This document shows, one piece after another, positions 53,431-62,529 of a DNA stretch of 64,000 bases. Under the pieces are notes generated by a model. The model saw only the letters and a list, made by a program, of their open reading frames with translations, was not told the origin of the DNA and did no database searches. The position numbers were made by a program, and so were the translations under genes. The first letter of the stretch is position 1, and each line of letters begins with the position of its first letter. The stretch is from Holophagaceae bacterium (lineage in GTDB: Bacteria > Acidobacteriota > Holophagae > Holophagales > Holophagaceae), in the NCBI GenBank assembly GCA_016710635.1, contig JADJVL010000003.1:248001-312000 (forward strand). Direction: 5' to 3'.

Positions 53431-54278
53431 GGCTTCTCTCCTCGTGGGGTCGGCTTCGGCAGCTGGGCGCCCACGTCCGTCACCGCCAGGGACTGGAGGG
53501 TGCGCTGGTTCCGCAGGGTGGCGCGCAGCTCCCGGCCCTTCTGCAGGTACACCGCCTGCACCACGGCGTCGGGGGCGGGCGTCGTGCCCTCGATCACCCA
53601 GCCCGCCGCCTTCAGCGCCGCCTGCATCACCGACAGGAACTCATGGTTCGACACGGGCCGTTCCAGTTCGTACTGCTTCTCCACCATGGTCATGGTGGCG
53701 AGGGTCTCGGTGCCGTCGGCGAGGCGCACGGGTTCGGGGTTCTGGATCTGGAGGCTGCGCAGCAGCTTTCCGCGCACGGAAGGCAGGACGTAGGGGAAGT
53801 CCGTCGCGTCGTTGATGGGCTCCACCTCCGTCCCCGGCGGCCGCAGGGTGAGGGTGGGCGGATCGGCCTTCTCCACCACGACGACCTTCAGCTCCCCGCT
53901 GCCGGCGGCCTTCACGCTGAGCCAGGCCTCCCGGCCGTTCACGGCGTATTTCGCGATGCCACGCTCCTTCCACTCCCAGGTCCAGCCCGCCGCCTCCAGG
54001 GCCTTCTGGACGGCCTGCTGCAGGACGAGGGTGCCGAGGCGCTGCCCGCCGGCGGGACGCAGGAGGAAGCGGCTCGTCATGCCCTGGATGGGGATCTTCA
54101 GCCAAGCCCCGGTCTGGGCGTTGCGGACATCGAAGCGCTCCTGGTCGAAGCGCCAGGTCTCCTGGCCCTCCGGCTTCAGTTCCAGGCCTTCGGGAATGGG
54201 CAGGTAGGGGGGCAGCTGGAAGTCCTGGGCGGCCAGGACGGTGCCGGCGAGCAGCAGAAGTGCGGGCGGTCGGAACAT
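53427..54278 (-). CDS. Secreted protein of unknown function
   Basis: 283 aa. Signal peptide MFRPPALLLLAGTVLAAQ. Two similar halves are suggested by VLQQAVQKALEAAGWTWEWK and VMQAALKAAGWVIEGTT, each a helix followed by strand-rich text, so it may be an internal duplication. No known family. Coupled to the MDR reductase gene by a 4-base overlap, which may be only operon packing. Confidence 0.6.
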   Translation of the reverse strand: MFRPPALLLLAGTVLAAQDFQLPPYLPIPEGLELKPEGQETWRFDQERFDVRNAQTGAWLKIPIQGMTSRFLLRPAGGQRLGTLVLQQAVQKALEAAGWTWEWKERGIAKYAVNGREAWLSVKAAGSGELKVVVVEKADPPTLTLRPPGTEVEPINDATDFPYVLPSVRGKLLRSLQIQNPEPVRLADGTETLATMTMVEKQYELERPVSNHEFLSVMQAALKAAGWVIEGTTPAPDAVVQAVYLQKGRELRATLRNQRTLQSLAVTDVGAQLPKPTPRGEKP

Positions 54279-54320
54279 GGCTTCGATGATACGCGGCGGC
54301 CCGCCTCCGGAGGCGATCCG

Positions 54321-56687
54321 TCAGTTCCGCAGGGGCTTGCCCTTGGTGAGGATGCTGTCCATCCGCGCCTGGGTCTTCTCGTACCCGCAGAGCCTCGCGA
54401 AGGCCTGGCGCTCCAGCTCGAGGATGCGCTCCTCGGTGACCTCCTGGACCGGACTGACGTCGCCGCCGCAGAGGATGTGGGCCAGCTCCCCCATGATGAT
54501 GGCGTCGTGTTCGGAGGCGAGGCCCTGGAGCTGGAAGTCCTTCACGGCGCTCTTGAGGGCGGCCACGCCCCCGAGGCCAGGCAGGCGGAAGGTGCGGGGT
54601 TCGACCGGCTTGAAGTCGGCGGCCATCTTCAGCACCTCGGCCTTCGCGGCAGCCAGGAGGTGGGCGCTGTTCATGACGCGCACATCCGTGCGGCGGAAGT
54701 AGCCGTTGCGCTGGGCCTCATCGAAGCTGGTGTTCACCGTCGCCGTGCCGATGAACTGGAAGGCGGCCTTGATCTTGGGCATGGGCCCCAGCTCGCCCTT
54801 GGCCTTCATGGCCTCCTCCATCCTCAGCAGCATCTGCAGGCAGCCGCCGCCGGCGGGGATGACGCCGACGCCAACTTCCACGAGACCCATGTAGGTCTCG
54901 GCGGAACCCACCGCCCGCTGGCAGGCCAGGGTGATCTCGCAGCCTCCGCCGAGCACGAGCTGGAAGGGCGCCGCCACCGTGGGAAACGGCGCGTAGGTCA
55001 GCGCCCGGGCCGCGTACTGCAGGCGCCTCGAAGCCTCCTCGATGAGATCGAACTGCTTGTCCTTGGCGGCGTTCACCACGAAGACGAGGTTCGCGCCGGC
55101 GCTGAAGACCTTGCCCTGGTTGCCCACCACCAGGCCCTTGAAGCGGCCGGGGACGTGCTTCTGGACCGTGTCTTCCATGAGCATCACGATGCCGTCGTCC
55201 AGGGCGTTCATCTTGGTGCGGAACTGGAGGCAGGCCACATCGTCGCCGAGATCGATGAGCTGGGCCGACGAGTTCTCGGCGATCACCTTCCCTTTGCCGA
55301 CCTCGCGCTTGAGGATGATGACGTTCTTGTCTTCCAGGATCGGCACGTACGCGAGGGTCTTCGGGTCGAGCTGGGCGATGGCCACGCCGTACTGCCAGCG
55401 GTAGAAGCCCTCGATCCCCTGGGCGAGCATGCGCCGCACGAGGTCCGGGACGGGGCGCTGCTCGAAGTCCAGGCGGGCGACGACCCTGGCGATGCCGAGG
55501 GTGTCCCAGAGTTCGAAGGGGCCCAGTTCGAAGGCGAAGCCGTTCTTGATGGCGTTGTCCACGTTGAGAGGCAGATCGGTCACCTCCCCCAGGCGGTTCA
55601 CCGCGTAGGTGAGGTTGTCCGCCACGCAGCGCCAGGCCAGGCGACCCGCTTCGGTGTCGGACGTGAGCAGGGTGCGCACGCGCTCCGCGGGGTCGTCCAC
55701 GCCCTTCAGCTCCTTCAGGAGCGGCCAGTCCTTCTTTTCCTGGGGCTTGTACTGCTTCGTCGCGGGATCCAGCGACAGGAACAGTTTCTTGCCGTCCGGC
55801 CCCTTGTCCTTCTTGAAGAAGCCGCCCTTGGTCTTGTTACCTAGGATCTTGTTGTCCAGCATCCACTGGAGCAGTTCGGGGAACTTGAAGGCCTCCCGCA
55901 CCTCGTCGTTGGGGCAGAGCTCGTACACGTTCTTGGCCGTGGCCGCCATGATGTCGATGCCCGCCAGGTCCGCGGTGCGAAACGATGCGCTCTTGGCCCT
56001 TGCCGCCGCCTCGCCCAGCACCGAATCGATCACCTCGAAGGGGATCTTCTCCGCGAGGGCCAGGTGCAGGACCGACATGATGCCGTGGATGCCGATGCGG
56101 TTGCCGATGAAGGTGGGGCTGTCGAAGGCGGGCACCACCTCCTTGCCCAGCTTCTCCTCCAGCCAGGCGCGGAAGTCGGCGGCCTCGGCCTCGGGCACCG
56201 CGTCGCCCTTCACGAATTCCAGAAGGCGCAGGTAGCGTACGGGGTTGAAGAAGTGGGTGATGACGAAGCGCTGCTGGAAGCCCTCCGAGCGCCCGTCCAC
56301 GAGCATCTTCAGTGGGATGCCCGAGGTGTTGGAGCTGATCCAGGCGCCGGGCTTGAGGTGGGCCTCGAGGCGGCCGTAGAGGTCCTGCTTGATCTGCAGG
56401 TCCTCCTTCACCACCTCCACCACCCAGTCGCAGTCGGCCAGGCGGTCCAGGTGATCCCGCAGGTTGCCGGTGCGGATCTTCTTGAGGAAGGACGGATGCA
56501 TCATCAGGGCGGGCTTGGATTTCGCCAGTCCCGCCAGGGCGCCTTCCGCCAGCTTGTCGGGATTGGCCTCGTCAATGACGATGTCCAGCAACTCCACCGC
56601 GCAGCCCGCGGAGGCCACGTGGGCGGCGATGCCCGAGCCCATCACGCCCGAGCCGAGGACGCCGACCTTCTTGATGGCGAGGGTCAT
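54321..56687 (-). CDS. fadN: 3-hydroxyacyl-CoA dehydrogenase / enoyl-CoA hydratase (FadN-type)
   Basis: 788 aa. Dehydrogenase first (GVLGSGVMGSGIAAHVASAG at residues 8-27; ISSNTSGIP; RFVITHFFNPVRYLRLLEFV; PTFIGNRIGIHGI), with hydratase at the C-terminus (GLVVGNQGKVFSAGANLVFV; APFQLVLGGGCEITLACQRA; GVGVIPAGGGCLQM). This order is that of Bacillus FadN, not E. coli FadB. Catalyses steps 2 and 3 of beta-oxidation. Start: MTLAIKK at 56687, 8 bases after fadA. Confidence 0.92.
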   Translation of the reverse strand: MTLAIKKVGVLGSGVMGSGIAAHVASAGCAVELLDIVIDEANPDKLAEGALAGLAKSKPALMMHPSFLKKIRTGNLRDHLDRLADCDWVVEVVKEDLQIKQDLYGRLEAHLKPGAWISSNTSGIPLKMLVDGRSEGFQQRFVITHFFNPVRYLRLLEFVKGDAVPEAEAADFRAWLEEKLGKEVVPAFDSPTFIGNRIGIHGIMSVLHLALAEKIPFEVIDSVLGEAAARAKSASFRTADLAGIDIMAATAKNVYELCPNDEVREAFKFPELLQWMLDNKILGNKTKGGFFKKDKGPDGKKLFLSLDPATKQYKPQEKKDWPLLKELKGVDDPAERVRTLLTSDTEAGRLAWRCVADNLTYAVNRLGEVTDLPLNVDNAIKNGFAFELGPFELWDTLGIARVVARLDFEQRPVPDLVRRMLAQGIEGFYRWQYGVAIAQLDPKTLAYVPILEDKNVIILKREVGKGKVIAENSSAQLIDLGDDVACLQFRTKMNALDDGIVMLMEDTVQKHVPGRFKGLVVGNQGKVFSAGANLVFVVNAAKDKQFDLIEEASRRLQYAARALTYAPFPTVAAPFQLVLGGGCEITLACQRAVGSAETYMGLVEVGVGVIPAGGGCLQMLLRMEEAMKAKGELGPMPKIKAAFQFIGTATVNTSFDEAQRNGYFRRTDVRVMNSAHLLAAAKAEVLKMAADFKPVEPRTFRLPGLGGVAALKSAVKDFQLQGLASEHDAIIMGELAHILCGGDVSPVQEVTEERILELERQAFARLCGYEKTQARMDSILTKGKPLRN

Positions 56688-56695
56688 GGCGGACC

Positions 56696-57844
56696 TCACA
56701 GCTTCTCGATGACCGTGGCGATGCCCTGGCCGCCGCCGATGCACATGGTGGCAAGACCGTACTTCCCGCCGCCATCCTCCAGGCGGTGCAGCAGGGTCGT
56801 GAGGATGCGGGCCCCGGAGCAGCCCAAAGGATGGCCGATGGCGATGGCGCCACCCCAGGCGTTCACCTTGGCAGGATCGAAGCCGCCTTCGCGGATCACC
56901 GCCAGGGACTGGGCGGCGAAGGCTTCGTTGAGTTCCACGGCGTCCAGCTGGTCCATGGTGAGTCCGAGCCGGGCCAGGACTTTCTTCGTGGCGGGCACGG
57001 GACCGAGGCCCATGCGGTCCGGGGCCACGCCGGCCACGGCGCCGCCGAGGATCCGCGCCCGGGCCTTGAGGCCGGCGGCCTGGGCGGCCTCCTCCTCCAT
57101 CACGATTAGGAAGGCGGCGCCGTCGGTGAGGGGCGAGCTGTTGCCGGCGGTGACGCTGCCGTCCTGGAGGAAGACGGGCTTCAGTTCGGCGAGCTTCTCG
57201 AGGTTCGTATCGGCGCGGACGCACTCGTCCCGGTCCACGCGCACGTCGTTGCCGTCCAGGCCCTTGGTGGTGAAGGGCACGGCCTCCTTCGCGTACTTCC
57301 CGTCCGCCCAGGCCTTGGCGCCCTTCTGGTGGGACTCGAAGGCGAACTGGTCCTGCTCCTTTCGCGAGATGGAGTAGTCCTTGGCTAGGTTCTCCGCCGT
57401 GATGCCCATGGAGCAGTAGGCTTCGGGGAAGTTTGCGGCGAGCCAGGGATCGAGGCTCGGATTGAAGCCGCCCATGGGCACCTTGGACATGGACTCGATG
57501 CCCCCGGCGAGGAAGAGCGTGCCGGCGCCCACCTGGATGGCCCGCGTGGCCATGAGCACGGTCTCCTGGCTGGAGCCGCAGAAGCGGTTCACCGTGGTGG
57601 CCGCCGAGGTGATGGGCAGGCCGGCGCGAAAGGCCACGAGCCGCGCCAGGTTCATGCCCTGCTCGCCCTCGGGCATGGCGCAGCCCACCAGCACGTCCTC
57701 GAGGCTCGACCAGTCAGGAAGGGCGCCCTTCATGGCCTCGATGACCACGGCGCCCAGGGTCTCCGGCCGGGTCGCCGCGGTGGCCCCCTTGATGGCCCGG
57801 CCGATGGGCGTGCGCCTGGCTTCGATGATGACCGCTGATCGCAT
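56696..57844 (-). CDS. fadA: Acetyl-CoA acyltransferase (thiolase)
   Basis: 382 aa. Catalytic Cys in TVNRFCGSSQETVLMATRAI, His in NAWGGAIAIGHPLGCSGARI, second Cys in GLATMCIGGGQGIA; also GGIESMSKVPMGG. Last step of beta-oxidation. Start at MRSAVIIEARRTPIG. Forms an operon with fadN directly downstream. Confidence 0.95.
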   Translation of the reverse strand: MRSAVIIEARRTPIGRAIKGATAATRPETLGAVVIEAMKGALPDWSSLEDVLVGCAMPEGEQGMNLARLVAFRAGLPITSAATTVNRFCGSSQETVLMATRAIQVGAGTLFLAGGIESMSKVPMGGFNPSLDPWLAANFPEAYCSMGITAENLAKDYSISRKEQDQFAFESHQKGAKAWADGKYAKEAVPFTTKGLDGNDVRVDRDECVRADTNLEKLAELKPVFLQDGSVTAGNSSPLTDGAAFLIVMEEEAAQAAGLKARARILGGAVAGVAPDRMGLGPVPATKKVLARLGLTMDQLDAVELNEAFAAQSLAVIREGGFDPAKVNAWGGAIAIGHPLGCSGARILTTLLHRLEDGGGKYGLATMCIGGGQGIATVIEKL

Positions 57845-57918
57845 GTCCGCTCCGCTGATGAGGCGCCAGCCTAGCATTGGGGCGGCGGCCATTTCAGCGC
57901 CTACCTGTGGTCGGCTCC

Positions 57919-57943
57919 CGGCCCCGGTGGATCACCGGGGCCG
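57919..57943. repeat. Inverted repeat upstream of export operon
   Basis: CGGCCCCGGTG and CACCGGGGCCG flank GAT: a perfect 11-bp stem, followed at once by a smaller one (TCCCA-CGGA-TGGGA, 57944-57957). It lies in the 247-base divergent region between fadA (-) and the adaptor gene (+); could be an operator. Confidence 0.4.
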
Positions 57944-58091
57944 TCCCACGGATGGGACGGGACTTCCCTGCCCTGGGACGGATCGGAAGGGGCCATCCGA
58001 GGCGAGGCGCTGGCAAAGCGAGCCGTGGCGGGGTTCTCCGGATCTGGCATGGGGCTGGCACAAGCCGGGACAGATCTTTTCAGGAGCCCCC

Positions 58092-59312
58092 ATGGATGTC
58101 CCCCGCGAACCCCGGCCCAAACGCCACCGCTACGTGGCCTACGGCATCGCGGGGCTCGGGGTGCTGGCCCTGACCATCGCGCTGGCGCGGCTGAAGCCCG
58201 CGGCGCTGGCCGCGGAGCGGAGCAGCCTCCTCATCGATGAGGTGAAGCGCGGGCCCATGGTCTTCCAGGTCCGGGGCACGGGCATCCTGGTGCCCGTCGA
58301 GGTGCGCATCCTGACGGTGCCCACGGGCTGCAAGGTGGAGCGGGTGCTCCTCTTCCCCGGCACCGAGGTGAAGGAGGACAGCGTCATCGCCGAGCTGTCG
58401 AGCCCGGAACTCCAGCAGGCCGCGGAAGACGCCATGTGGACCCTCCGCAAGGCCCAGTCCGAATACGAGCTGAGCTACCTGAACCAGAAGGGCGCCACCG
58501 CCAGCGCCAAGGCCGCCCTCCAGGAGGCCCAGGCCGGCATGCGCGCCGGAGAACGGCTGCGCCAGGAGGGCCTGCTGTCGGAAAGCGATGTCCTCAAGGC
58601 CCAGGTGCGCCTGGAGGAAAGCCAGGCCCGCTTCGCCATGGACCAGGCCCGCATGGACCTCTACGAAGGCAAGGGCGGCCGCTCCTCCCCGGCCCGGGCG
58701 GCCATGGAGCAGGCCCGGGCCCAGTGGACCCTGAAGCAGGCCCAGGTGGCGGCCCTGAAGGTGCGGCCGGGCATGGCGGGCATCCTCCAGCAGGTGCCCC
58801 TGCAGGTGGGCCAGCAGCTGGCCCCGGGCGCCACCCTGGCCAAGGTGGCCAAGGCCCTGCCCCTGAAGGCGGAGCTGAAAGTGAGCGAGACCCAGGCCAA
58901 GGACCTCCTCGCCGGCCAGCGGGTCAGCATCGATACCCGCAACGGCCTCGTGGAAGGCCGCGTCCTGCGCATCGATCCCGCGGTGCAGAATGGCACCGTC
59001 ACCGTGGACGCCAGCCTCGAGGGTCCCCTGCCCAAGGGCGCCCGGCCGGACCTCAGCGTCGAAGGCATCATCGAGCTGGACCGCGCCGACAGCGGCGTCT
59101 TCGTCGGGCGGCCCGTCCAGGCCCAGTCCCACGCCTCGGCGACCCTTTTCAAGCTGAGCGCCGACGGCACCGAAGCCACCCGGGTGAAGGTCCGCTTCGG
59201 CCGCGGCTCCGTCAGCACCATCGAGGTCCTCGAGGGCCTCCAGCCCGGGGACAAGGTGCTCCTGTCGGACATCTCCCCCTACGACGGCCAGGACCGCATC
59301 CGCATCAAGTAG
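58092..59312 (+). CDS. Periplasmic adaptor (HlyD/MacA-like) of an ABC exporter
   Basis: 406 aa. TM anchor at ~13-33 (VAYGIAGLGVLALTIALARL), a lipoyl/barrel-sandwich hybrid (ILTVPTGCKVERVLLFPGTE), a helical hairpin at ~100-220 with regular Ala/Gln/Glu heptads (AQAGMRAGERLRQEGLLSES), then beta-barrel and membrane-proximal parts (TRVKVRFGRGSVSTIEVLEG; LQPGDKVLLSD). It joins the inner-membrane permease to an outer channel. CAGGAG before the ATG. First gene of a four-gene run. Confidence 0.88.
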   Translation: MDVPREPRPKRHRYVAYGIAGLGVLALTIALARLKPAALAAERSSLLIDEVKRGPMVFQVRGTGILVPVEVRILTVPTGCKVERVLLFPGTEVKEDSVIAELSSPELQQAAEDAMWTLRKAQSEYELSYLNQKGATASAKAALQEAQAGMRAGERLRQEGLLSESDVLKAQVRLEESQARFAMDQARMDLYEGKGGRSSPARAAMEQARAQWTLKQAQVAALKVRPGMAGILQQVPLQVGQQLAPGATLAKVAKALPLKAELKVSETQAKDLLAGQRVSIDTRNGLVEGRVLRIDPAVQNGTVTVDASLEGPLPKGARPDLSVEGIIELDRADSGVFVGRPVQAQSHASATLFKLSADGTEATRVKVRFGRGSVSTIEVLEGLQPGDKVLLSDISPYDGQDRIRIK

Positions 59313-59368
59313 CCCAACCCCCGAGCCCGCCCGCTTCCCTTCCCCCACGGACCCCCGACGGAGCCCCC

Positions 59369-60097
59369 ATGACCACGAACCCCATCATCCGCCTCGAGAG
59401 CATCAAGAAGGTCTTCACCACCGACGAAGTGGAGACCCACGCCCTCGCCGACATCCACCTGGAAATCCGGGAAGGGGAGTTTCTCTCCATCGCCGGACCC
59501 TCGGGCTGCGGCAAGTCCACCCTCCTGGCCATCCTCGGGCTTCTGGACGCGCCGTCGGGTGGACTCTACGAATTGAGCGGCAAGCCCGTGGCGCGCCTCA
59601 ACCTGAGCGACCGGGCCCGCATCCGCAACCGGGAGATCGGCTTCATCTTCCAGAGCTTCAACCTCATCGGCGACCTCACGGTCTTCGAGAACGTGGAGCT
59701 GCCCCTGGTCTACCGGGGCATGCCCGGCGGCGAGCGCCGCACCCGGGTGATGCTCGCCCTCGAAGAGGTGGGCATGGTCCACCGGGCCAACCACCTGCCC
59801 GCCCAGCTCAGCGGCGGCCAGCAGCAGCGCGTCGCCGTGGCCCGGGCCGTGGCGGGCCGGCCCACCATCCTGCTGGCGGACGAGCCCACCGGCAACCTGG
59901 ACAGCACCAACGGCGAATCGGTGATGGAGCTGCTCAAGGGCCTGCACCGCCGCGGCTCCACCATCTGCATGGTGACCCACGATTCCCGCTTCGCGAACTT
60001 CGCCGACCGCACCGTACAGCTCTTCGACGGCCGCGTGGTGGAGGAGCGCCAGGGCGGCGCGAACGGCCGGCCGGCGTCCGCCGCGCTGCAGCACTGA
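59369..60097 (+). CDS. ABC transporter ATP-binding protein (MacB/LolD class)
   Basis: 242 aa. Walker A GPSGCGKSTLLAILGLLD, Q-loop FIFQSFNLIGDLTVFENVEL, signature QLSGGQQQRVAVARAVAGRP, Walker B ILLADEPTGNLDS, H-loop in MVTHDSRFA. The sequence LxxPTGNLDS and size are typical of ATPases driving FtsX/MacB-type permeases. Lies between adaptor and two permeases. Confidence 0.93.
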   Translation: MTTNPIIRLESIKKVFTTDEVETHALADIHLEIREGEFLSIAGPSGCGKSTLLAILGLLDAPSGGLYELSGKPVARLNLSDRARIRNREIGFIFQSFNLIGDLTVFENVELPLVYRGMPGGERRTRVMLALEEVGMVHRANHLPAQLSGGQQQRVAVARAVAGRPTILLADEPTGNLDSTNGESVMELLKGLHRRGSTICMVTHDSRFANFADRTVQLFDGRVVEERQGGANGRPASAALQH

Positions 60098-60106
60098 GGA
60101 GCCCCC

Positions 60107-62491
60107 ATGCCCGGCCTCCTCAACGACCTCCGCCACGCCCTCCGGGCCCTGCTCCGGGCACGGGGCTTCGCCACCGCCGCCCTCCTGGCCCTCGCCCTTG
60201 GCATCGGCGCCAACACGGCGGTGTACAGCATGCTCCACACCATGGTGCTGACGCCCCTGCCCTTCAAGGACCCGGAGCGCGTCATGAGCCTCTGGGGGAC
60301 CGTGACGGCCAACCCGGGCTGGACCGCCTCCCTCTCCTGGTCGCGGCTCAGGGACTGGGCTGCGCGCAACCGCACCTTCGAGGCCCTCGCCGGCGTGGAC
60401 AGCGTCGCCATGAATCTCGGGGGCCTGGAAACGCCCCAGCGGGTGCAGGTAGGCGCGGTGACGGAGGGCTTCTTCAATGTCTTCCAGGTCCGGCCGGTCC
60501 AGGGCCGCACCCTGCTGCCTTCGGACCCCGAAGGCTCCCCGGTGGTGGTCCTGTCGGAAGGCCTCTGGCGCCGGGTCTACGGCGGCGACCCCGCCCTGCT
60601 GGGCCGGGAGGTGCGGCTGAACGGGCTGAGTCATACGGTGGTGGGCATCCTGCCCGGCACCTTCGCCTTCAACGGCCGGGAGGCCTTCGTGCCCCTGAAG
60701 CCCCGGCAGGCGGAGAAGGAACGCCGCAACATGAACTTCCTGATCGCCTACGGACGCCTGAAGGCCGGGGTGACCCTGGCCCAGGCCCGGGAGGATCTGG
60801 CCACCGTGTGCCAGGCCCTCGCCACCGAGCAGGAAGGCGACCGGGGCCGGGGCGCCCTGGTCCGGACCTACCGGGAGGACCGCTACGGCTCCCAGGGTTC
60901 CGTGATCCTGCTGCTGGGCCTGGCCGCGGGGCTGGTCCTGCTGATCGCCTGCATCAACGTGGCCAACCAGCTCCTGGCCCGCGCCACCGGCCGCCTGCGG
61001 GACATGGCGGTGCGCGCCGCCCTGGGGGGCGGCCGGCTCCAGGTCATCGCGCCGTCCCTGGCGGAGTGCCTGCTGATCTCCCTCGTCGGCGCCGCCGCCG
61101 GGCTCCTCGTCGCCCATCTCGCCCTAGACCTTCTGCGCCCCCTGGTGCCCGCGGACCTCGCCCAGACCCGGGCCCTTGGGCTGCACCTGCCGACCCTGGG
61201 CCTCACCCTCGCCACCGCGCTGCTGACGGCCCTGCTCTGTGGCAGCGCGCCGGGGCTGCTCCTGCTCAAGCTGAACCTGGCCCAGCACCTGAAGGAGGGT
61301 TCCAAGAGCACCGAATCCCGGGGGCGCCGGCACCTGCGGAACGCCCTGGTCGTGGCCCAGGTGGCCCTGGCCCTGATGCTGGTCTCGGGCTTCAGCGCCG
61401 CCTACTTCAGCGTCAACAAGCTCCTCGCGGTGCCCCTCGGCGTGCGCACCGAGGCCGTGCAGGCCTTTTCCATCCAGCCTTCCCCCTCGATCCACACCGA
61501 CGAGGCCAGCCGCCTCCGGGCCATGCGGAACGTCCTGGAGGCCGTGCGCAGCGTCCCCAGCGTCGAGCAGGCGGGCTGGATCGACTACATGCCCACCCTG
61601 CAGTCAGGGCGGAACGCCACCTTCAAGACCCGCGGCCGGGAGCCGCTGGAAACGGACCTGGCAGAGGTCCGGGCGATCTCCCCGGAAGCCCTGCCGGTGC
61701 TCGGCGTTCCCCTGGTGCGCGGCCGCGCTTTCGAGGATGCCGACCTGGTCCTGAATCCCAAGGCCGTGCTCATCAACGCCGGGCTGGCGGACCAGTACTT
61801 CCCCGGCCGCGACCCGGTGGGGCAGGAGATCGGCTTCGGGTCCGACTGGTTCCAGGTGGCCGGCGTCGTCGGCGACGTGCGGCATTCGGGACCGCGGCGC
61901 AAGGGCCTCCTCAACACGGTCTACTTCCCCGCGGTGGAGACCTTCAGCCCCCAGTCCGCCTGGATCGTCCTGCGCTCGCGGCAGCAGGGCGAAGCCCTCC
62001 TCGGCCCCCTCCGGGCAGCGGTGCGGCGGGTGGATCCCGACCTGCCGGTGGTCCGCCTCCAGTCCCTCGCCGAGATCGCCGGCCGCACCGTGCGCGGGGA
62101 GCGGGTGATCACCCTGCTGCTCGGCCTCTTCGCCGCCATCGCCGCCCTGCTCGCCCTCCTCGGCATCCACGGCTCGCTTTCGTACTCCGTGGCCCAGCGC
62201 ACCCAGGAGATCGGCATCCGCATGGCCCTGGGCGCGCCCTCGGGCCGGGTGGTTCGGGACGTGGTGCGGGAAGGCCTGGTTCTGGCGGGTCTGGGCCTGC
62301 TCCTCGGCATCGCCGGCGCCTTCGCCTTCTCTGGCGCGCTGCGTAGCCTCGTCTTCGAAGTGAACCCCACCGATCCGCTGCTCCTCGCTGCGGCCTCCGC
62401 CGTGCTGCTGGCCACCGCGGCCCTGGCCTGCCTCTTCCCCGCCCTGCGCGCGTCGCGCGTGGATCCCGCCGTGGCCCTCCGCGCCGAGTGA
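60107..62491 (+). CDS. ADOP-type ABC permease
   Basis: 794 aa. First TM with the ADOP opening (LNDLRHALRALLRARGFATA; LALGIGANTAVYSMLHTMVL), MacB-like periplasmic domain (~50-250), three TM helices with FtsX signature (CINVANQLLARATGRLRDMA; VRAALGGGRLQVIAPSLAEC), then a second copy of the unit (VGDVRHSGPRRKGLLNTVYF) and terminal FtsX helices (ALLALLGIHGSLSYSVAQRT). This duplicated architecture is the acidobacterial duplicated orphan permease family. Here it is not orphan, since adaptor and ATPase are adjacent. Confidence 0.9.
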   Translation: MPGLLNDLRHALRALLRARGFATAALLALALGIGANTAVYSMLHTMVLTPLPFKDPERVMSLWGTVTANPGWTASLSWSRLRDWAARNRTFEALAGVDSVAMNLGGLETPQRVQVGAVTEGFFNVFQVRPVQGRTLLPSDPEGSPVVVLSEGLWRRVYGGDPALLGREVRLNGLSHTVVGILPGTFAFNGREAFVPLKPRQAEKERRNMNFLIAYGRLKAGVTLAQAREDLATVCQALATEQEGDRGRGALVRTYREDRYGSQGSVILLLGLAAGLVLLIACINVANQLLARATGRLRDMAVRAALGGGRLQVIAPSLAECLLISLVGAAAGLLVAHLALDLLRPLVPADLAQTRALGLHLPTLGLTLATALLTALLCGSAPGLLLLKLNLAQHLKEGSKSTESRGRRHLRNALVVAQVALALMLVSGFSAAYFSVNKLLAVPLGVRTEAVQAFSIQPSPSIHTDEASRLRAMRNVLEAVRSVPSVEQAGWIDYMPTLQSGRNATFKTRGREPLETDLAEVRAISPEALPVLGVPLVRGRAFEDADLVLNPKAVLINAGLADQYFPGRDPVGQEIGFGSDWFQVAGVVGDVRHSGPRRKGLLNTVYFPAVETFSPQSAWIVLRSRQQGEALLGPLRAAVRRVDPDLPVVRLQSLAEIAGRTVRGERVITLLLGLFAAIAALLALLGIHGSLSYSVAQRTQEIGIRMALGAPSGRVVRDVVREGLVLAGLGLLLGIAGAFAFSGALRSLVFEVNPTDPLLLAAASAVLLATAALACLFPALRASRVDPAVALRAE

Positions 62492-62529
62492 ACCTTCGCC
62501 GAGTGAACCCTCTTCGATCCGGAGCTCCC